This document shows, one piece after another, positions 1-10,007 of a stretch of DNA of 64,000 nucleotides. Both the position numbers and the translations under genes were made by a program. The notes beneath the pieces are model-generated. The model was not told the DNA's origin. It ran no database searches and worked only from the letters and a program-made list of their open reading frames with translations. The stretch spans positions 179,317 to 243,316 of the forward strand of contig JAJFKS010000032.1 of the NCBI GenBank assembly GCA_021773115.1. Reading direction: 5' to 3'. The number at the start of each line of letters is the position of its first letter. Positions within the stretch are counted from its first letter, which is position 1. Source of the stretch: Woeseiaceae bacterium. GTDB taxonomy: Bacteria > Pseudomonadota > Gammaproteobacteria > Steroidobacterales > Woeseiaceae.

Positions 1-1191
1 ACCCGCCTTCCGCAGCACAATGCTGGGATTGTGCAGGAGTTTCTTCATCAGGGAGGCCGTCGCAAATTCAATCGCGTCTCCGGCGGATTCTCCGTTGGCA
101 ATACGGCGCTGCGCAAGTCTGTTGACTTCATCGCGAATACTCTCACTTTGTTCTCGCAGCGCGGCGATTATAGGTACCGCCTTTTTTGACCGCTCAATAG
201 TGAGGTAACGCTGAATTTCTTCATCCAGCAATTTATCGGCTTCGATAGCCGCAGCTTCCCGGTTTCCCTGGCCTTCCTGTATGACGCGATCGAGATCGTC
301 AACGCTGTACAGGTAGACATCTTCAAGGTCGCCAACGCCGCTTTCGATATCGCGTGGCACTGCAATGTCCACGGCGAAGATCGGCTTGCGTTTGCGCGCC
401 TTGATCGCGGCCTGCATGTGTTTCAGCAAAATCACCGGTTCCGGGCTTGCCGTCGAGCAAATAAGAATGTCGGCCTCAGGCAGCGTGCCGGCGATTTCTG
501 ACAGCGGCAGTGCAAATCCTCCAAATCGTCCCGCGAGTTCTCGTGCCCGCTCGACATCACGGTTCGCGACGAACAGGCGACCGATGCCGTGGCTGGAGAG
601 GTGGCGAGCGAGGAGTTCAACCGTTGCCCCCGCGCCGACCAGCACGGCAGTATGTTTTGTAAAACCGGCAAAGAACTGGTTTGCAAGCTTAACCGCCGCC
701 GATGCAACCGAAACCGGGCTCGCGCCGATCGCTGTATCGGTGCGAATTTTTTTCGCCACCGAAAAGCTGTGCTGCAACAGCCGGCCAAGACGCGGACCCA
801 CCGTTTTCGTCTTCTGCGCCTCACGAAAAGCGTCTTTCAATTGCCCCAGGATTTGCGGCTCACCCAGAATCATTGAGTCGAGCCCGCAGGCTACGCGAAA
901 CAGGTGCCGGATCGCCGCATCACCATCGAGCGTAAAAAGGGATTCCCCGAAGGACTCGTCAAGTGCACGGTCACTGTGGAGCCAGTCCCGCAGCCGAGCA
1001 CTGCCGTGGTCGTCGCCCATGACATAAAACTCGGTGCGATTGCAGGTCGAAAGCAGCACCACCTCGTCGACGCCATCCAGCTTGTTCAGGCCGCGGAGCG
1101 CGCGCGCAACGTCACCTCCCGAGAAGACGACTTGCTCGCGAATTTCGACAGGTGCCGTGTTATGGTTCAGCCCGAGTATTTGCAGAGGCAT
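1..1191 (-). CDS. hemA: Glutamyl-tRNA reductase, 3' end cut by window edge
   Basis: First committed step of C5 tetrapyrrole synthesis: NADPH reduction of glutamyl-tRNA(Glu) to glutamate-1-semialdehyde. The reverse strand is open from an ATG at 1191 through position 1 (397 codons), so only the last few dozen residues of a roughly 420-residue family are missing. The N terminus has the family hallmarks GLNHNTAPVEIRE and LSTCNRTEFY, in which Cys50 is the thioester nucleophile. Next comes GEPQILGQLKDAF, then the NADPH-binding region (VGAGATVELLARHL) and the C-terminal helical dimerisation region. The gene is divergent from the TPR/lolB genes, the usual gammaproteobacterial arrangement. The 107-bp gap must hold both promoters. 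Confidence 0.97.
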   Translation of the reverse strand, partial: MPLQILGLNHNTAPVEIREQVVFSGGDVARALRGLNKLDGVDEVVLLSTCNRTEFYVMGDDHGSARLRDWLHSDRALDESFGESLFTLDGDAAIRHLFRVACGLDSMILGEPQILGQLKDAFREAQKTKTVGPRLGRLLQHSFSVAKKIRTDTAIGASPVSVASAAVKLANQFFAGFTKHTAVLVGAGATVELLARHLSSHGIGRLFVANRDVERARELAGRFGGFALPLSEIAGTLPEADILICSTASPEPVILLKHMQAAIKARKRKPIFAVDIAVPRDIESGVGDLEDVYLYSVDDLDRVIQEGQGNREAAAIEADKLLDEEIQRYLTIERSKKAVPIIAALREQSESIRDEVNRLAQRRIANGESAGDAIEFATASLMKKLLHNPSIVLRKAG

Positions 1192-1298
1192 GACGTCTAG
1201 TGGCGGCGCCGCGAAGGCACCTTAGGATTACGAAGTTCGTATCATAAGCGAACTGAACCGCCAGTTCCTTGTCTCTGTAATAAACGGACGAAATATTT

Positions 1299-2993
1299 AT
1301 GCAAGACACACTTTGGTGGCGCTCGGTTAATTTGCTGATGACGCTGCTCACCCTGGCGATGACCTTCAGCTTTGCGGCCGTTCTGGCTGACGAAAGCAGC
1401 ACATCGGATGCGAGCGCTCACGTCTTGCTGGCTGAAATAGCCCTGCAACGCAATGAATACCTCACGGCAACCACGGAATATCGTAAAGCGGCGGAAAAAA
1501 GCGACAGCGTCGAACTGGCTCGCAAGGCAACTCGCATGGGCTTTTCCTACGGCTTTAACGAGGAGGCGCTGCTGGCTGCCAGGCGCTGGCAGAAACTTGA
1601 CAAGGACAGTGACGAGGCGCGCGCTTTTCTTGGACAACTCTATTTCAGAATCGGCGAGCTGCGCAATTCGCGGCGCCAGTTTGAACGGCTAATCAAGGCG
1701 GGGCCCGAAGATCCCGGCACACGTCTGCTGTCATTGGTGTCCTACCTGTCTGAAGAGGGTGAGCCAGAACGCGCTGATGAGTTGGTACGCTCGCTTGCGA
1801 AACCCTACAAAGACTCAGCCAAGGCCCACTATGCGGTTGCCGTGATGGCGTTGCGGGCAGGAGATTCTACGCACGCGAAACAACGCGCAACCCGGGCGAG
1901 CGAACTCGACCCGGACTTCACGCGGTCAAAACTATTGCTGGCACGTGCTTTGATGTTCGAAGGTGATGCCGATGGGGCGATCGAGTATCTCGCGCACCTG
2001 ATTGGCGACAGCCCACACCCGGATCCGGATGCGCGAATGGAACTCGCCTTGATGTACATGCTATCGGGCCGCGACGACGACGCACTGAGCCAGGTCAACC
2101 AGGTATTGCTGGAGCAACCCAATCGACTCGACGGTTTGCGACTCATGGCAATTATCAATTTTCGGCTGGAGCGGCTGGACGCCGCCTGGCAGGATTTTCA
2201 GGATTTGTTGGCATCCGGTCAGTACCGCATGGATGCCCTGTTTTACCTGGGCCGAATCGCCGATTTTCGCGAGCAGTATGAACGTGCTGTGCGCCTGTTT
2301 CGCGAAGTTCGATACGGCTCAAATGCACTATTCGCCCAGCGGCGTGCCAGCTGGATAATGGCTCGCGAGCTTGACGACGTCGATGGCGCATTCGCGATGC
2401 TGGATGAATTTGCGGAAGCCGCGCCGGACAATGCGGTCGATGTGGTGACGCTCAGAGCGCAACTCCTCGCGTCACTGGGACGTTACGAGGAGGCGCTGGC
2501 GCTGTACGAGAAGGCGGTTGAATACCGTCCTGACGATGAAAGCATGGTGCTCGGCCGCTCAGACCTGCTGGTTCGAATCGGACGAGTCGATGATGCGATT
2601 GTCGAATACCGCAAAGCGCTGAAACGCTGGCCCGATAGTGCACTGACCTTGAATGCTCTGGGTTATACGCTTGCGGACAGGACGGATCGCTACGTCGAAG
2701 CCGAACAGCTGATTCAGAAAGCGCTAAAGATCGACCCCGAAAATCCGGCCATCATCGACAGTCTCGGTTGGGTGCTCTACAAACTCGGCAAGCTTGAAGC
2801 CGGACTGGTACAGCTGAATATTGCGTATGAGCAATTTAACGACCACGAAGTGGCTGCTCATATCGTTGAAGTCCTTGCTGAGCTTGGACGCACCGATGAG
2901 GCACTCGGAATGCTCGAGTCCGCAGAACAGGAAACCCCCGACAGCAAGCTGCTAAAAGACGTTCGTGCACGCTACTTTGACCAGAACCCGTAA
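1299..2993 (+). CDS. Exported tetratricopeptide-repeat protein
   Basis: 564-residue protein with an N-terminal signal sequence (hydrophobic stretch LLMTLLTLAMTFSFAAVLA, residues 12-30) followed by tandem TPR units across the rest. Clear repeats include LLAEIALQRNEYLTATTEYRK near the N terminus and GYTLADRTDRYVEAEQLIQK and LGWVLYKLGKLEAGLVQLNI near the C terminus. TPR proteins are scaffolds; no catalytic motif is visible. A TPR gene next to lolB is common in gammaproteobacteria, and this one overlaps lolB by 29 bases, which suggests translational coupling and a role at the envelope. The specific function is unknown. Confidence 0.9.
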   Translation: MQDTLWWRSVNLLMTLLTLAMTFSFAAVLADESSTSDASAHVLLAEIALQRNEYLTATTEYRKAAEKSDSVELARKATRMGFSYGFNEEALLAARRWQKLDKDSDEARAFLGQLYFRIGELRNSRRQFERLIKAGPEDPGTRLLSLVSYLSEEGEPERADELVRSLAKPYKDSAKAHYAVAVMALRAGDSTHAKQRATRASELDPDFTRSKLLLARALMFEGDADGAIEYLAHLIGDSPHPDPDARMELALMYMLSGRDDDALSQVNQVLLEQPNRLDGLRLMAIINFRLERLDAAWQDFQDLLASGQYRMDALFYLGRIADFREQYERAVRLFREVRYGSNALFAQRRASWIMARELDDVDGAFAMLDEFAEAAPDNAVDVVTLRAQLLASLGRYEEALALYEKAVEYRPDDESMVLGRSDLLVRIGRVDDAIVEYRKALKRWPDSALTLNALGYTLADRTDRYVEAEQLIQKALKIDPENPAIIDSLGWVLYKLGKLEAGLVQLNIAYEQFNDHEVAAHIVEVLAELGRTDEALGMLESAEQETPDSKLLKDVRARYFDQNP

Positions 2994-3600
2994 GCGCCAG
3001 TTCAGCAACGCGGTCGGGCTGGGGCTCGCACTGCTTGTGATATCGGCATGTGCCGCGTCGCGCCCCAGCGTCGATTTGCCCGATATCTCGAGCTGGGAGC
3101 AGCGGCAAGCCGTTCTGAGCTCGATTGTCGACTGGGAATTCAAAGGGCGCATCGCCGTTAAGGCTGGCGATGAAGGCTTCAACGGAAAATTCAACTGGAC
3201 TCAGACGGGCAATAATTTTTTCGCCACGGTCGGCGGGCCATTGGGCATCGGAACGGTCAGGATCGAAGGCGATGACGATGCGATCGTTCTGACGGACGAG
3301 GACGGTGTGGAGACGGTGCTGATTGACCCCGAGGCCGAGCTTTTCTATCGCTACGGCTGGACAATCCCAGTGGCCAGTTTGCGATATTGGGCGCTGGGCA
3401 TTCCGGATCCATCCTTGCCGGCTGAAACCGCATTTGATGAGGATGGACGCCTGCTACTCATCGAGCAACGCCAATGGCAGGTCGAAATTTCGCGCTATCG
3501 CGAAGCCGCCGGTCAGCAATTGCCACGGTCACTGACGGCGTCAAACCCGGACACCCGCGTGCGCATGGTCATCGACCGCTGGAACTTCTTCGAGCGTTGA
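2965..3600 (+). CDS. lolB: Outer-membrane lipoprotein insertion factor LolB
   Basis: LolB accepts lipoproteins from periplasmic LolA and inserts them in the outer membrane. The 211-residue product has a basic N terminus, a hydrophobic segment and a lipobox (VISAC), so the mature protein begins at a lipidated Cys near residue 29. The conserved region WEFKGRIAVKAGDEGFNGKF, followed by GPLGIGTVRIEG, matches the LolB beta-barrel start, and the C terminus has RVRMVIDRWNFF. The start is GTG, inside the end of the TPR gene. In most gammaproteobacteria ispE follows lolB. Here the next feature after the stop is tRNA-Gln, 57 bases on. Confidence 0.9.
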   Translation: MHATLTRTRKRQFSNAVGLGLALLVISACAASRPSVDLPDISSWEQRQAVLSSIVDWEFKGRIAVKAGDEGFNGKFNWTQTGNNFFATVGGPLGIGTVRIEGDDDAIVLTDEDGVETVLIDPEAELFYRYGWTIPVASLRYWALGIPDPSLPAETAFDEDGRLLLIEQRQWQVEISRYREAAGQQLPRSLTASNPDTRVRMVIDRWNFFER

Positions 3601-3625
3601 CAGTGACGGGGCCGGACAGCACACT
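3597..3625 (+). promoter_or_regulatory. Possible sigma-70 promoter for tRNA-Gln
   Basis: TTGACA at 3597-3602 overlaps the lolB stop codon. A weak -10 candidate (CACACT, 3620-3625) follows after 17 bases, and the tRNA begins about 33 bases further on. The -35 is a full consensus match but the -10 is poor. Confidence 0.3.
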
Positions 3626-3657
3626 ACGCCCCGCAAATTGAATACAACTATCCTTGT

Positions 3658-3732
3658 TGGGGCGTAGCCAAGTGGTAAGGCATCGGGTTTTGATCCCGTG
3701 TACCGCAGGTTCGAATCCTGCCGCCCCAGCCA
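3658..3732 (+). tRNA. tRNA-Gln (anticodon TTG)
   Basis: A 75-base cloverleaf with acceptor stem TGGGGCG/CGCCCCA, D arm AGCCAAGTGGTAAGGC, anticodon loop TTTTGAT with TTG at 3690-3692, T arm GCAGG-TTCGAAT-CCTGC, and an encoded CCA end at 3730-3732. It lies between lolB and prs, a conserved gammaproteobacterial position for tRNA-Gln. Confidence 0.97.
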
Positions 3733-3753
3733 TCTCACGTTAAAGGGGAAATC

Positions 3754-4707
3754 GTGGAACTGGCATCAATGGCGGTATTTACCGGGAACGCGCACCCGCA
3801 ACTGGCACAGGATATCGTCCGATGCCTGCATATTCCGCTAGCAAAAGCCCAGGTTGGTCGTTTCTCTGACGGTGAATTCAACGTCGAGATTCTCGAGAAC
3901 ATTCGCGGCCGCGAAACCTTTATCATCCAGCCGACCTGTCCGCCCGCGTCCGAAAATCTGATGGAATTGCTGGTGATGGTGGACGCGGCTCGTCGCGCCT
4001 CGGCAGAATCCATTACCGCCGTTGTGCCGTACTTCGGCTTTGCCCGACAAGACCGGCGACCACGCTCGTCGCGGGTGCCGATCACCGCGAAACTGGTTGC
4101 GAAGATGTTCGCCGTTGCCGGTGTCGACCGGCTGCTGACCGTCGACCTGCATGCGGACCAAATTCAGGGCTTTTTCGATATCTCCGTGGACAACGTCTAC
4201 GCCTCGCCGTTGCTGCTGGGCGATGTCTGGAAACAAAAATACGACAACATGGTCGTGGTCTCGCCGGACGTCGGCGGTGTGGTTCGTGCCCGCGCGCTGG
4301 CCAAGCGCCTCGGTGACGCTGATCTTGTCATCATCGATAAACGACGCGACAAGGCCAACCAGTCCGAGGTCATGAATATCATCGGTGAGGTGAAGGGCAA
4401 GAATTGCGTCATGATCGACGACATGGTCGATACTGCCGGCACGCTGTGCCATGCCGCCGGCGCGTTGAAAGCGCATGGTGCCAAAAGCGTTGTGGCGTAT
4501 ATCACTCACCCGGTCCTGTCAGGCCCCGCCGTCAGCCGCATTACTGAATCGGCTCTCGACGAAGTGGTCGTAACCGATACCATTCCCCTGAGTGCCGAAG
4601 GCCAGGCCTGCACCAAGATTCGCCAACTGTCGACCGCAGAATTGCTGGCTGAGACGATGCGGCGTATCTCTGACGACGAGTCCGTCAGTTCGCTCTACGT
4701 TGACTGA
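3754..4707 (+). CDS. prs: Ribose-phosphate pyrophosphokinase
   Basis: Makes 5-phosphoribosyl-1-pyrophosphate from ribose-5-phosphate and ATP for nucleotide, His and Trp synthesis. Length (317 aa) matches the class I enzymes. Diagnostic segments are [34 protein letters not shown] (ATP-binding flexible region), [14 protein letters not shown], and the PRPP-binding loop [17 protein letters not shown]. The start is uncertain. A GTG at 3754 has AGGGGAA only 3 bases upstream, whereas an ATG at 3769 gives [10 protein letters not shown], which aligns with the usual family N terminus but leaves a long spacing to that ribosome site. Confidence 0.97.
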   Translation: MELASMAVFTGNAHPQLAQDIVRCLHIPLAKAQVGRFSDGEFNVEILENIRGRETFIIQPTCPPASENLMELLVMVDAARRASAESITAVVPYFGFARQDRRPRSSRVPITAKLVAKMFAVAGVDRLLTVDLHADQIQGFFDISVDNVYASPLLLGDVWKQKYDNMVVVSPDVGGVVRARALAKRLGDADLVIIDKRRDKANQSEVMNIIGEVKGKNCVMIDDMVDTAGTLCHAAGALKAHGAKSVVAYITHPVLSGPAVSRITESALDEVVVTDTIPLSAEGQACTKIRQLSTAELLAETMRRISDDESVSSLYVD

Positions 4708-4763
4708 GTCCTTTTCCTTGTAAAGGGCCAGCCCGCCGGTTAATATGCGCGCCCTTGCGTGGA

Positions 4764-4791
4764 TTGGTCGCGATTCACGCGTTTTTAATAT
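4764..4791 (+). promoter_or_regulatory. Possible promoter for rplY
   Basis: TTGGTC (4764-4769) and TAATAT (4786-4791) are separated by 16 bases, about 45 bases before the rplY start. A reasonable sigma-70 match in the short prs-rplY gap; judged by eye only. Confidence 0.35.
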
Positions 4792-4835
4792 CTGGAATAA
4801 ATCCAGAAAAATCAATCAGATAGTGGAGAAGTGTC

Positions 4836-5519
4836 ATGAGTGACAAATTCGATCTGATTGCAGAACTCCGCGAAGATCAGGGGAAAGGTGCGAGCCGCCG
4901 CCTGCGTCACGAGGGAAAAGTTCCTGCAATCATCTACGGTGCCGGGCGTCCGCCACGGTCACTGCAGTTTGACCAAAACAAGGTATTACTCGAGCTTGAG
5001 AATGAGTCATTCTATTCGAGTGTCCTGAACATCAAGGTTGGCAACAAGAGCCAGGCTGCGATCCTGAAGGACCTGCAGCGCCATCCTGCCAAGCCAATCA
5101 TCATGCACATGGATTTCCAGCGCATTGTTGATGACGTCGAGATCCGCATGAACATTCCATTGCACTTCGTCGGTGGCGAAGTTGCTCCGGGTGTCAAGAC
5201 GGGCGGCGGTAAAGTGGCGCACCTGATGAACGACGTTGAAGTACTGTGTCTGCCGAAATACCTGCCGGAATACTTCGAAATCGACATATCCCATCTGGAA
5301 CTGGACGAAATGTTGCACCTGTCCGACATTAAATTGCCGGAAGGCGTCGAGATTCCTGAGCTGGCGTTGGGCGAAGACCGCGACCAGGCTATCGTCTCAA
5401 TCCACGTCATCAAGGCGGCACCCGTCGAAGACGACGCTGCCGAAGATGCGGTAGCAGCCGACGATGTTCCCGCTGCTGCGGACGCCGATGCATCCGACGA
5501 CGAGTCCAAAGACGACTGA
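4836..5519 (+). CDS. rplY: 50S ribosomal protein L25, long (Ctc) form
   Basis: Binds 5S rRNA in the large ribosomal subunit. 227 residues: an N-terminal L25 domain (about 1-95, with EDQGKGASRRLRHEGKVPAIIYG), the C-terminal TL5/Ctc beta domain (about 100-190, with IPLHFVGGEVAPGVKTGGG), and a tail of about 35 residues rich in Asp, Glu and Ala. The two-domain form is typical of most proteobacteria, unlike the short E. coli L25. It has a GGAG ribosome site just before the ATG, lies in the conserved prs-rplY-pth-ychF order and is followed by a strong terminator. Confidence 0.96.
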   Translation: MSDKFDLIAELREDQGKGASRRLRHEGKVPAIIYGAGRPPRSLQFDQNKVLLELENESFYSSVLNIKVGNKSQAAILKDLQRHPAKPIIMHMDFQRIVDDVEIRMNIPLHFVGGEVAPGVKTGGGKVAHLMNDVEVLCLPKYLPEYFEIDISHLELDEMLHLSDIKLPEGVEIPELALGEDRDQAIVSIHVIKAAPVEDDAAEDAVAADDVPAAADADASDDESKDD

Positions 5520-5540
5520 TTTTGCGTCCATTGAACCCGA

Positions 5541-5568
5541 AAAGACCGCCAACTGGCGGTCTTTTTGT
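5541..5568 (+). terminator. Rho-independent terminator after rplY
   Basis: Stem AAAGACCGCC / GGCGGTCTTT around loop AACT, followed by a run of T. The sequence is near perfect. It separates rplY from pth, which starts only 17 bases further on, so some readthrough is likely. Confidence 0.9.
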
Positions 5569-5584
5569 TTAAGATTGCCACCCC

Positions 5585-6166
5585 ATGCCCCAATCAATTC
5601 ACATCATCGCCGGCCTCGGCAACCCTGAGGACAAGTACGAACGTACTTTGCACAACGCCGGTTTCTGGTTTGCGGATGCGCTGGCGCGTAAATACGGTGG
5701 TAGTTTTCGCTTCGACAAGAAATTTGATGCAGACTTTTGCCGCATCAAACTGCACGGCCATGACGTCTGGCTGGTGAAGCCACAGAGCTACATGAATTTG
5801 AGTGGTGGGCCGATTCGAAGCGTCATGGACTACTACCGGCTCAGCGTTGACCAGTTACTGGTCGCGCACGATGAAATCGATTTTCCGCCCGGAACAACGC
5901 GTCTGAAAAAAGGTGGTGGTCACGGCGGTCACAACGGACTTCGTGACATCATTCAGCACTGCGGTGCAGAATTTGTGCGACTGCGTTTGGGGGTTGGCCA
6001 TCCCGGTGAGAAAAGCCAGGTGACTAACTACGTACTAAAGCGCGCTCCGGCGGACGTCGAACGCGCTATCGAAGACAATATCGACGATGCCGTCGCCGTC
6101 ATGCCCCTGCTGCTTGAAGATGGCCTGAATGCAGCAAGCAAAAAACTTCACACAAGAGACAAATAA
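5585..6166 (+). CDS. pth: Peptidyl-tRNA hydrolase
   Basis: Cleaves the ester bond of peptidyl-tRNAs dropped from ribosomes. 193 residues, the usual length. Conserved elements: [18 protein letters not shown] with catalytic His23, [20 protein letters not shown] (catalytic Asp) and [13 protein letters not shown]. The stop codon overlaps the ychF start by one base (TAATG), so the two genes are translationally coupled, as in many gammaproteobacteria. Confidence 0.97.
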   Translation: MPQSIHIIAGLGNPEDKYERTLHNAGFWFADALARKYGGSFRFDKKFDADFCRIKLHGHDVWLVKPQSYMNLSGGPIRSVMDYYRLSVDQLLVAHDEIDFPPGTTRLKKGGGHGGHNGLRDIIQHCGAEFVRLRLGVGHPGEKSQVTNYVLKRAPADVERAIEDNIDDAVAVMPLLLEDGLNAASKKLHTRDK

Positions 6167-7257
6167 TGGCAATTACCTGTGGCATTGTCGGCCTGCCGAA
6201 CGTTGGCAAATCGACCCTGTTTAATGCATTGACGGCAGCCGAGATTGCGGCCGAGAACTATCCGTTCTGCACCATCGAACCGAATGTCGGAATCGTCCCG
6301 GTGCCGGACCCACGCCTCAGTGTGTTGGCCGATATCGTTAAGCCGCAGAGAATATTGCCGACGACAATGGAGTTCGTCGACATCGCTGGCCTCGTTGCAG
6401 GTGCTTCGAAAGGCGAGGGCCTGGGCAACCAGTTTCTCGCCAATATTCGCGAAACCAACGCCATCGCGCATGTCGTGCGTTGTTTCGAGAACGACGACGT
6501 AACCCACGTTGCCGGCAAGATCGACCCGCTCGACGATATAGAGACGATCAATACCGAGCTGGCACTGGCCGATCTCGAGTCCGTTGAACGGCAACTGGAT
6601 CGTGCAACGCGCACAGCGAAGACCGGGCAAAAAGATGCGATTGCACATCGGGATGCGCTGGCTGGCATCAAGGCGCACCTGGACGAGGGCTTGCCGGTTC
6701 GCTCGCTGGAAAAGAGCGACTTGCAAAAAGAAATTCTGCGTGGCGTTCATCTGATAACGGCCAAACCCGTGATGTATGTTGCCAACGTCGATGAGGGCGG
6801 TTTCGAAAACAATCCTCATCTCGATGCGGTACGTGACTATGCGGCGAACGAAGGCGCCGAAGTGGTTGCCATTTGTGCGGCGATCGAGTCGGAGATTGCT
6901 CTGCTTGATGACGAGGACAAAACGGACTTTCTATCCGACCTCGGTTTTGACGAGCCGGGACTGAATCGCGTTATCCGCCATGGGTACTCCTTGCTCGGTC
7001 TGCAAACCTTTTTCACAGCCGGCGTGAAAGAAGTTCGTGCCTGGACGGCGAAAGTCGGCGCTACCGCGCCACAGGCGGCGGGCGAAATTCACACCGACTT
7101 CGAAAAGGGCTTCATTCGTGCAGAAGTCATCGCGTATGACGATTTTGTCAAAGGCAAGGGCGAGCATGGCGCGAAAGAAGCCGGGCGGCTGCGACTCGAA
7201 GGTAAGGAGTACATCGTCCAGGAAGGCGATGTGATGCATTTCCGCTTTAACGTTTAG
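6166..7257 (+). CDS. ychF: Ribosome-binding ATPase YchF
   Basis: OBG-family P-loop ATPase that associates with ribosomes and takes part in stress and redox responses. 363 residues, the full family length. It has G1 [10 protein letters not shown]3 [17 protein letters not shown], the YchF-specific NVDE in the G4 position, a coiled-coil insertion (about 125-200) and a C-terminal TGS domain ending [21 protein letters not shown]. Directly coupled to pth. Its 3' end overlaps the converging TRIC-type gene by 11 bases. Confidence 0.97.
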   Translation: MAITCGIVGLPNVGKSTLFNALTAAEIAAENYPFCTIEPNVGIVPVPDPRLSVLADIVKPQRILPTTMEFVDIAGLVAGASKGEGLGNQFLANIRETNAIAHVVRCFENDDVTHVAGKIDPLDDIETINTELALADLESVERQLDRATRTAKTGQKDAIAHRDALAGIKAHLDEGLPVRSLEKSDLQKEILRGVHLITAKPVMYVANVDEGGFENNPHLDAVRDYAANEGAEVVAICAAIESEIALLDDEDKTDFLSDLGFDEPGLNRVIRHGYSLLGLQTFFTAGVKEVRAWTAKVGATAPQAAGEIHTDFEKGFIRAEVIAYDDFVKGKGEHGAKEAGRLRLEGKEYIVQEGDVMHFRFNV

Positions 7258-7864
7258 GGTGAGTGGTCGGCAGCGACCAGTTGTAAATAATACCGAGCGC
7301 GCGAACGGAAAATCCGGCCAGCACGGCGATTGCCATCGCCGGCCCGGGCGGCACGCCGAAAGTCTCCGCCATCACTAAAGCGCCGCCGGCGACGAATGCA
7401 GCCGTCGCGTAAATATCACCCGTCAGTATCAGCGGAATTTCGGTGCAGACCATGTCGCGGATCATGCCGCCGGTGACTGCAGTTGTAACGCCCAGCATCA
7501 CCGCGACAACCGGTCCGGTGCCGTGCGCCAGGCTGATCTTGGTACCCAGCGCGGCAAACAGCGCAAGGCCCATCGCGTCCATCCAGATTAGAACACGGCG
7601 CCGTGAGCCGATTTTGTAGGGCGCGAAGAAAACAATTATGGCAGAAATTATTGCGACGGTTACGTAACGACTGTCTTCTATCCAGAACACGGGCGTTCGG
7701 CCGATGACCAGGTCGCGGATGGTGCCGCCGCCAATTGACGGAATCAGCGCCAACACGCTGAAGCCGAAGATATCCATATTCTTTCGGGATGCGGCGAGTG
7801 CGCCGCTGATCGCAAAGGCAGCGGTGCCGAGCATCTCGAGAAAATAAACGAAGGTCAGCGTCAT
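7247..7864 (-). CDS. UPF0126/TRIC-family membrane protein
   Basis: 205-residue integral membrane protein with about seven hydrophobic segments in two similar halves. Each half has the family Gly-rich/Arg motif: [17 protein letters not shown] in the first and [16 protein letters not shown] in the second. Members (YicG, YadS) are bacterial relatives of trimeric intracellular cation channels; their physiological substrate is unsettled. The start MTLTFVYF at 7864 was chosen because upstream codons are polar and lie in the promoter region shared with the divergent M13 peptidase. No strong ribosome site is visible there. Confidence 0.88.
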   Translation of the reverse strand: MTLTFVYFLEMLGTAAFAISGALAASRKNMDIFGFSVLALIPSIGGGTIRDLVIGRTPVFWIEDSRYVTVAIISAIIVFFAPYKIGSRRRVLIWMDAMGLALFAALGTKISLAHGTGPVVAVMLGVTTAVTGGMIRDMVCTEIPLILTGDIYATAAFVAGGALVMAETFGVPPGPAMAIAVLAGFSVRALGIIYNWSLPTTHPKR

Positions 7865-7953
7865 GTTGCGACTGTACCCGATTTTGTGTCTGTAATCGGT
7901 CGAATTTGATAGGCTTCTGCATCGCAAATCAATCGCTCAAGCGGAGTCGATCA

Positions 7954-9990
7954 ATGAAATTCTCCAAATTTTCCATGTTGGTAGTTACGGCACTTGTCGT
8001 CGTGGCCTGCGGCCGAAGCGATGGGCCGGTACCCGTGTCGGGTGTGCACCTCGATGCATTGGATACGACGACGCGTCCGCAGGACGACTTCTACCAGTTC
8101 GCGAATGGTGGTTGGCTTGACCACACCGAGATTCCTGAAATCTACTCTGGCTACACCGTCTATCACGAAGTTAGTGAGCGGGTTGAAGAGGGTTTACGCA
8201 AGATCGTGGAAGATGCGGCCAATGGCCCGAATGAGCCGGGCAGCGAAGCGCAGCAGGTGGGCGATCTCTACAGCAGTTTTATGGACGTCGAAGCCATCAA
8301 CGCGCAGGGCATTGAGCCGGTGCAGGCACGACTTGAGAGGATCGCGGCAATCGACTCGGTCGAGTCGCTGGCGACAACGATGGCGTGGCTGCTACGTGCT
8401 GGAGTCTCGGTACCGTTTCGCATACAAATTTACCCGGCACTCGAAGACTCGTCGCAATACACGGTCTACGTGAATCAAAGCGGTATTACGATGCCAAACC
8501 GGGACTACTACCTGCAAGTCGACAATGAGAATTTTGCGGCAGCTCGCGACGGGCTTGCCCCGTATGTCGCCAATATGCTCACGCGCAGCGGCATGGACGA
8601 GGAGGGGGCGCGAAAAGCAGCAAAAGGCGTCTACGCGCTGGAATCAGCAATTGCGACCGTGCAATGGGATTCCGTCAGGAATCGCGATCCGCAGCAGATC
8701 AACAATCCTTATGCAATGGATGCGCTTTTGGAGTTGGGCATAAACCTGAACTGGGACGATAGTTTTACGGTGCTTGGAATCGAGGGTGAAGAACAGGTCA
8801 TCATCGAACAGCCGAGCTATTTCGAAGCGCTTGATGGCCTGCTTGCAGACATTTCATTAAAGACATGGAAGCAGTACCTGACGTTCAGGGTACTGGATGC
8901 GGCGGCGCCGTATCTTGATGAGACGACCGCCGCGATTCGCTTCGATTACCGCAATCGAATCCTGTATGGACAAAAACAACCGGAGCCGCGCTGGAAACAG
9001 GGCATTGGTGTTGTCGATAACCTGATCGGTGAAGCGGTTGGCAAGTTGTATGTTGCGGAATATTTTCCACCGGAAGCGAAAGCGAAGATGGAAGAGCTGG
9101 TACAGAACGTAATCGCGACGCTCGATGAAAGTATCGACGAGCTTGAGTGGATGAGTCCGGACACTCGGGTGAAGTCGAAGGAGAAGTTGTCGAAGTTTAC
9201 GCCGAAAATTGGCTACCCTGACGAGTGGCGAGACTATTCGACATTGGCAATTGTCGCGGGTGACAATTTCGGCAATATCAGTCGCGCGGCGGAGTGGGAC
9301 TTCCAGCGCGACCTGGCGAAGCTCGGTACCCCGGTTGATAACAAAGAATGGGGCATGATGCCGCAGACTGTGAACGCCTATTACGATCCGTCGAAAAATG
9401 AAATCGTGTTCCCGGCCGCACGCCTGCAGCCACCGTTTTTCCAATTAAACGCCGATGATGCGATTAACTACGGCGCGGTCGGCGGTGTTATTGGTCACGA
9501 AATCAGTCACGGTTTTGACGATTCGGGCAGCCAGTTTGACGGCAACGGCAACCTGCTTAATTGGTGGACCGACGAGGATCGAGAAGCCTTCGAGAAAAAG
9601 ACCAAGGCTTTGGTCGCACAGTACGAACGCTTCTCACCGGTCGAAGGTATGCACGTCAACGGCGAACTCACCCTTGGCGAGAACATTGGCGACCTGTCAG
9701 GCGTCGCGATGGCGTACCGCGCCTATATTCGCAGCCTGAATGGCGAAGAAGCGCCGGTCATTGACGGCTTCACAGGGCCGCAGCGATTCTTCTTGGGCTA
9801 TGCCATGTCGCGAAAGGGTAAGTACCAGGACGCCGCGCTGATCAACCGGCTCGCGTCCGATCCGCATTCGCCGCTCGAATTCCGCGTTAACGGGCCCTAT
9901 CCCAACATAGACGCCTTCCACGAGGCCTTTGACACCAAAGAAGGTGATGGCATGTGGCTGGCCCCGGAGGACCGGGTTCGGATATGGTAG
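7954..9990 (+). CDS. M13 (neprilysin/PepO) family zinc metallopeptidase, lipoprotein
   Basis: 678-residue exported peptidase. A short signal peptide ends in a lipobox-like VVVACG, so it is probably anchored to the envelope. The N-terminal domain begins RPQDDFYQFANGGWL, as in M13 enzymes. The zinc site is VIGHEISHGFDD (HExxH, about residue 514) with the third ligand in GENIGDLSGV, and NAYYDPSKNEIVFPAARLQPPFF is the conserved substrate-binding segment. The C terminus RVRIW resembles the family's usual CxVW end, with the Cys missing. The start at 7954 is preceded by GCGGAG. M13 enzymes cut short peptides, suggesting periplasmic peptide turnover. Confidence 0.94.
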   Translation: MKFSKFSMLVVTALVVVACGRSDGPVPVSGVHLDALDTTTRPQDDFYQFANGGWLDHTEIPEIYSGYTVYHEVSERVEEGLRKIVEDAANGPNEPGSEAQQVGDLYSSFMDVEAINAQGIEPVQARLERIAAIDSVESLATTMAWLLRAGVSVPFRIQIYPALEDSSQYTVYVNQSGITMPNRDYYLQVDNENFAAARDGLAPYVANMLTRSGMDEEGARKAAKGVYALESAIATVQWDSVRNRDPQQINNPYAMDALLELGINLNWDDSFTVLGIEGEEQVIIEQPSYFEALDGLLADISLKTWKQYLTFRVLDAAAPYLDETTAAIRFDYRNRILYGQKQPEPRWKQGIGVVDNLIGEAVGKLYVAEYFPPEAKAKMEELVQNVIATLDESIDELEWMSPDTRVKSKEKLSKFTPKIGYPDEWRDYSTLAIVAGDNFGNISRAAEWDFQRDLAKLGTPVDNKEWGMMPQTVNAYYDPSKNEIVFPAARLQPPFFQLNADDAINYGAVGGVIGHEISHGFDDSGSQFDGNGNLLNWWTDEDREAFEKKTKALVAQYERFSPVEGMHVNGELTLGENIGDLSGVAMAYRAYIRSLNGEEAPVIDGFTGPQRFFLGYAMSRKGKYQDAALINRLASDPHSPLEFRVNGPYPNIDAFHEAFDTKEGDGMWLAPEDRVRIW

Positions 9991-10007
9991 CCAGGTGGTC
10001 GGCCGCC

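Noticed and set aside
365..1027. Long plus-strand open frame of 220 codons
   Set aside because: It lies antisense to hemA, whose protein is unmistakable; the translated frame is Arg/Ser-rich with no family features.
3838..4509. 223-codon minus-strand frame within prs
   Set aside because: Antisense shadow of the conserved prs gene; His/Asp-rich composition with no recognisable domain.
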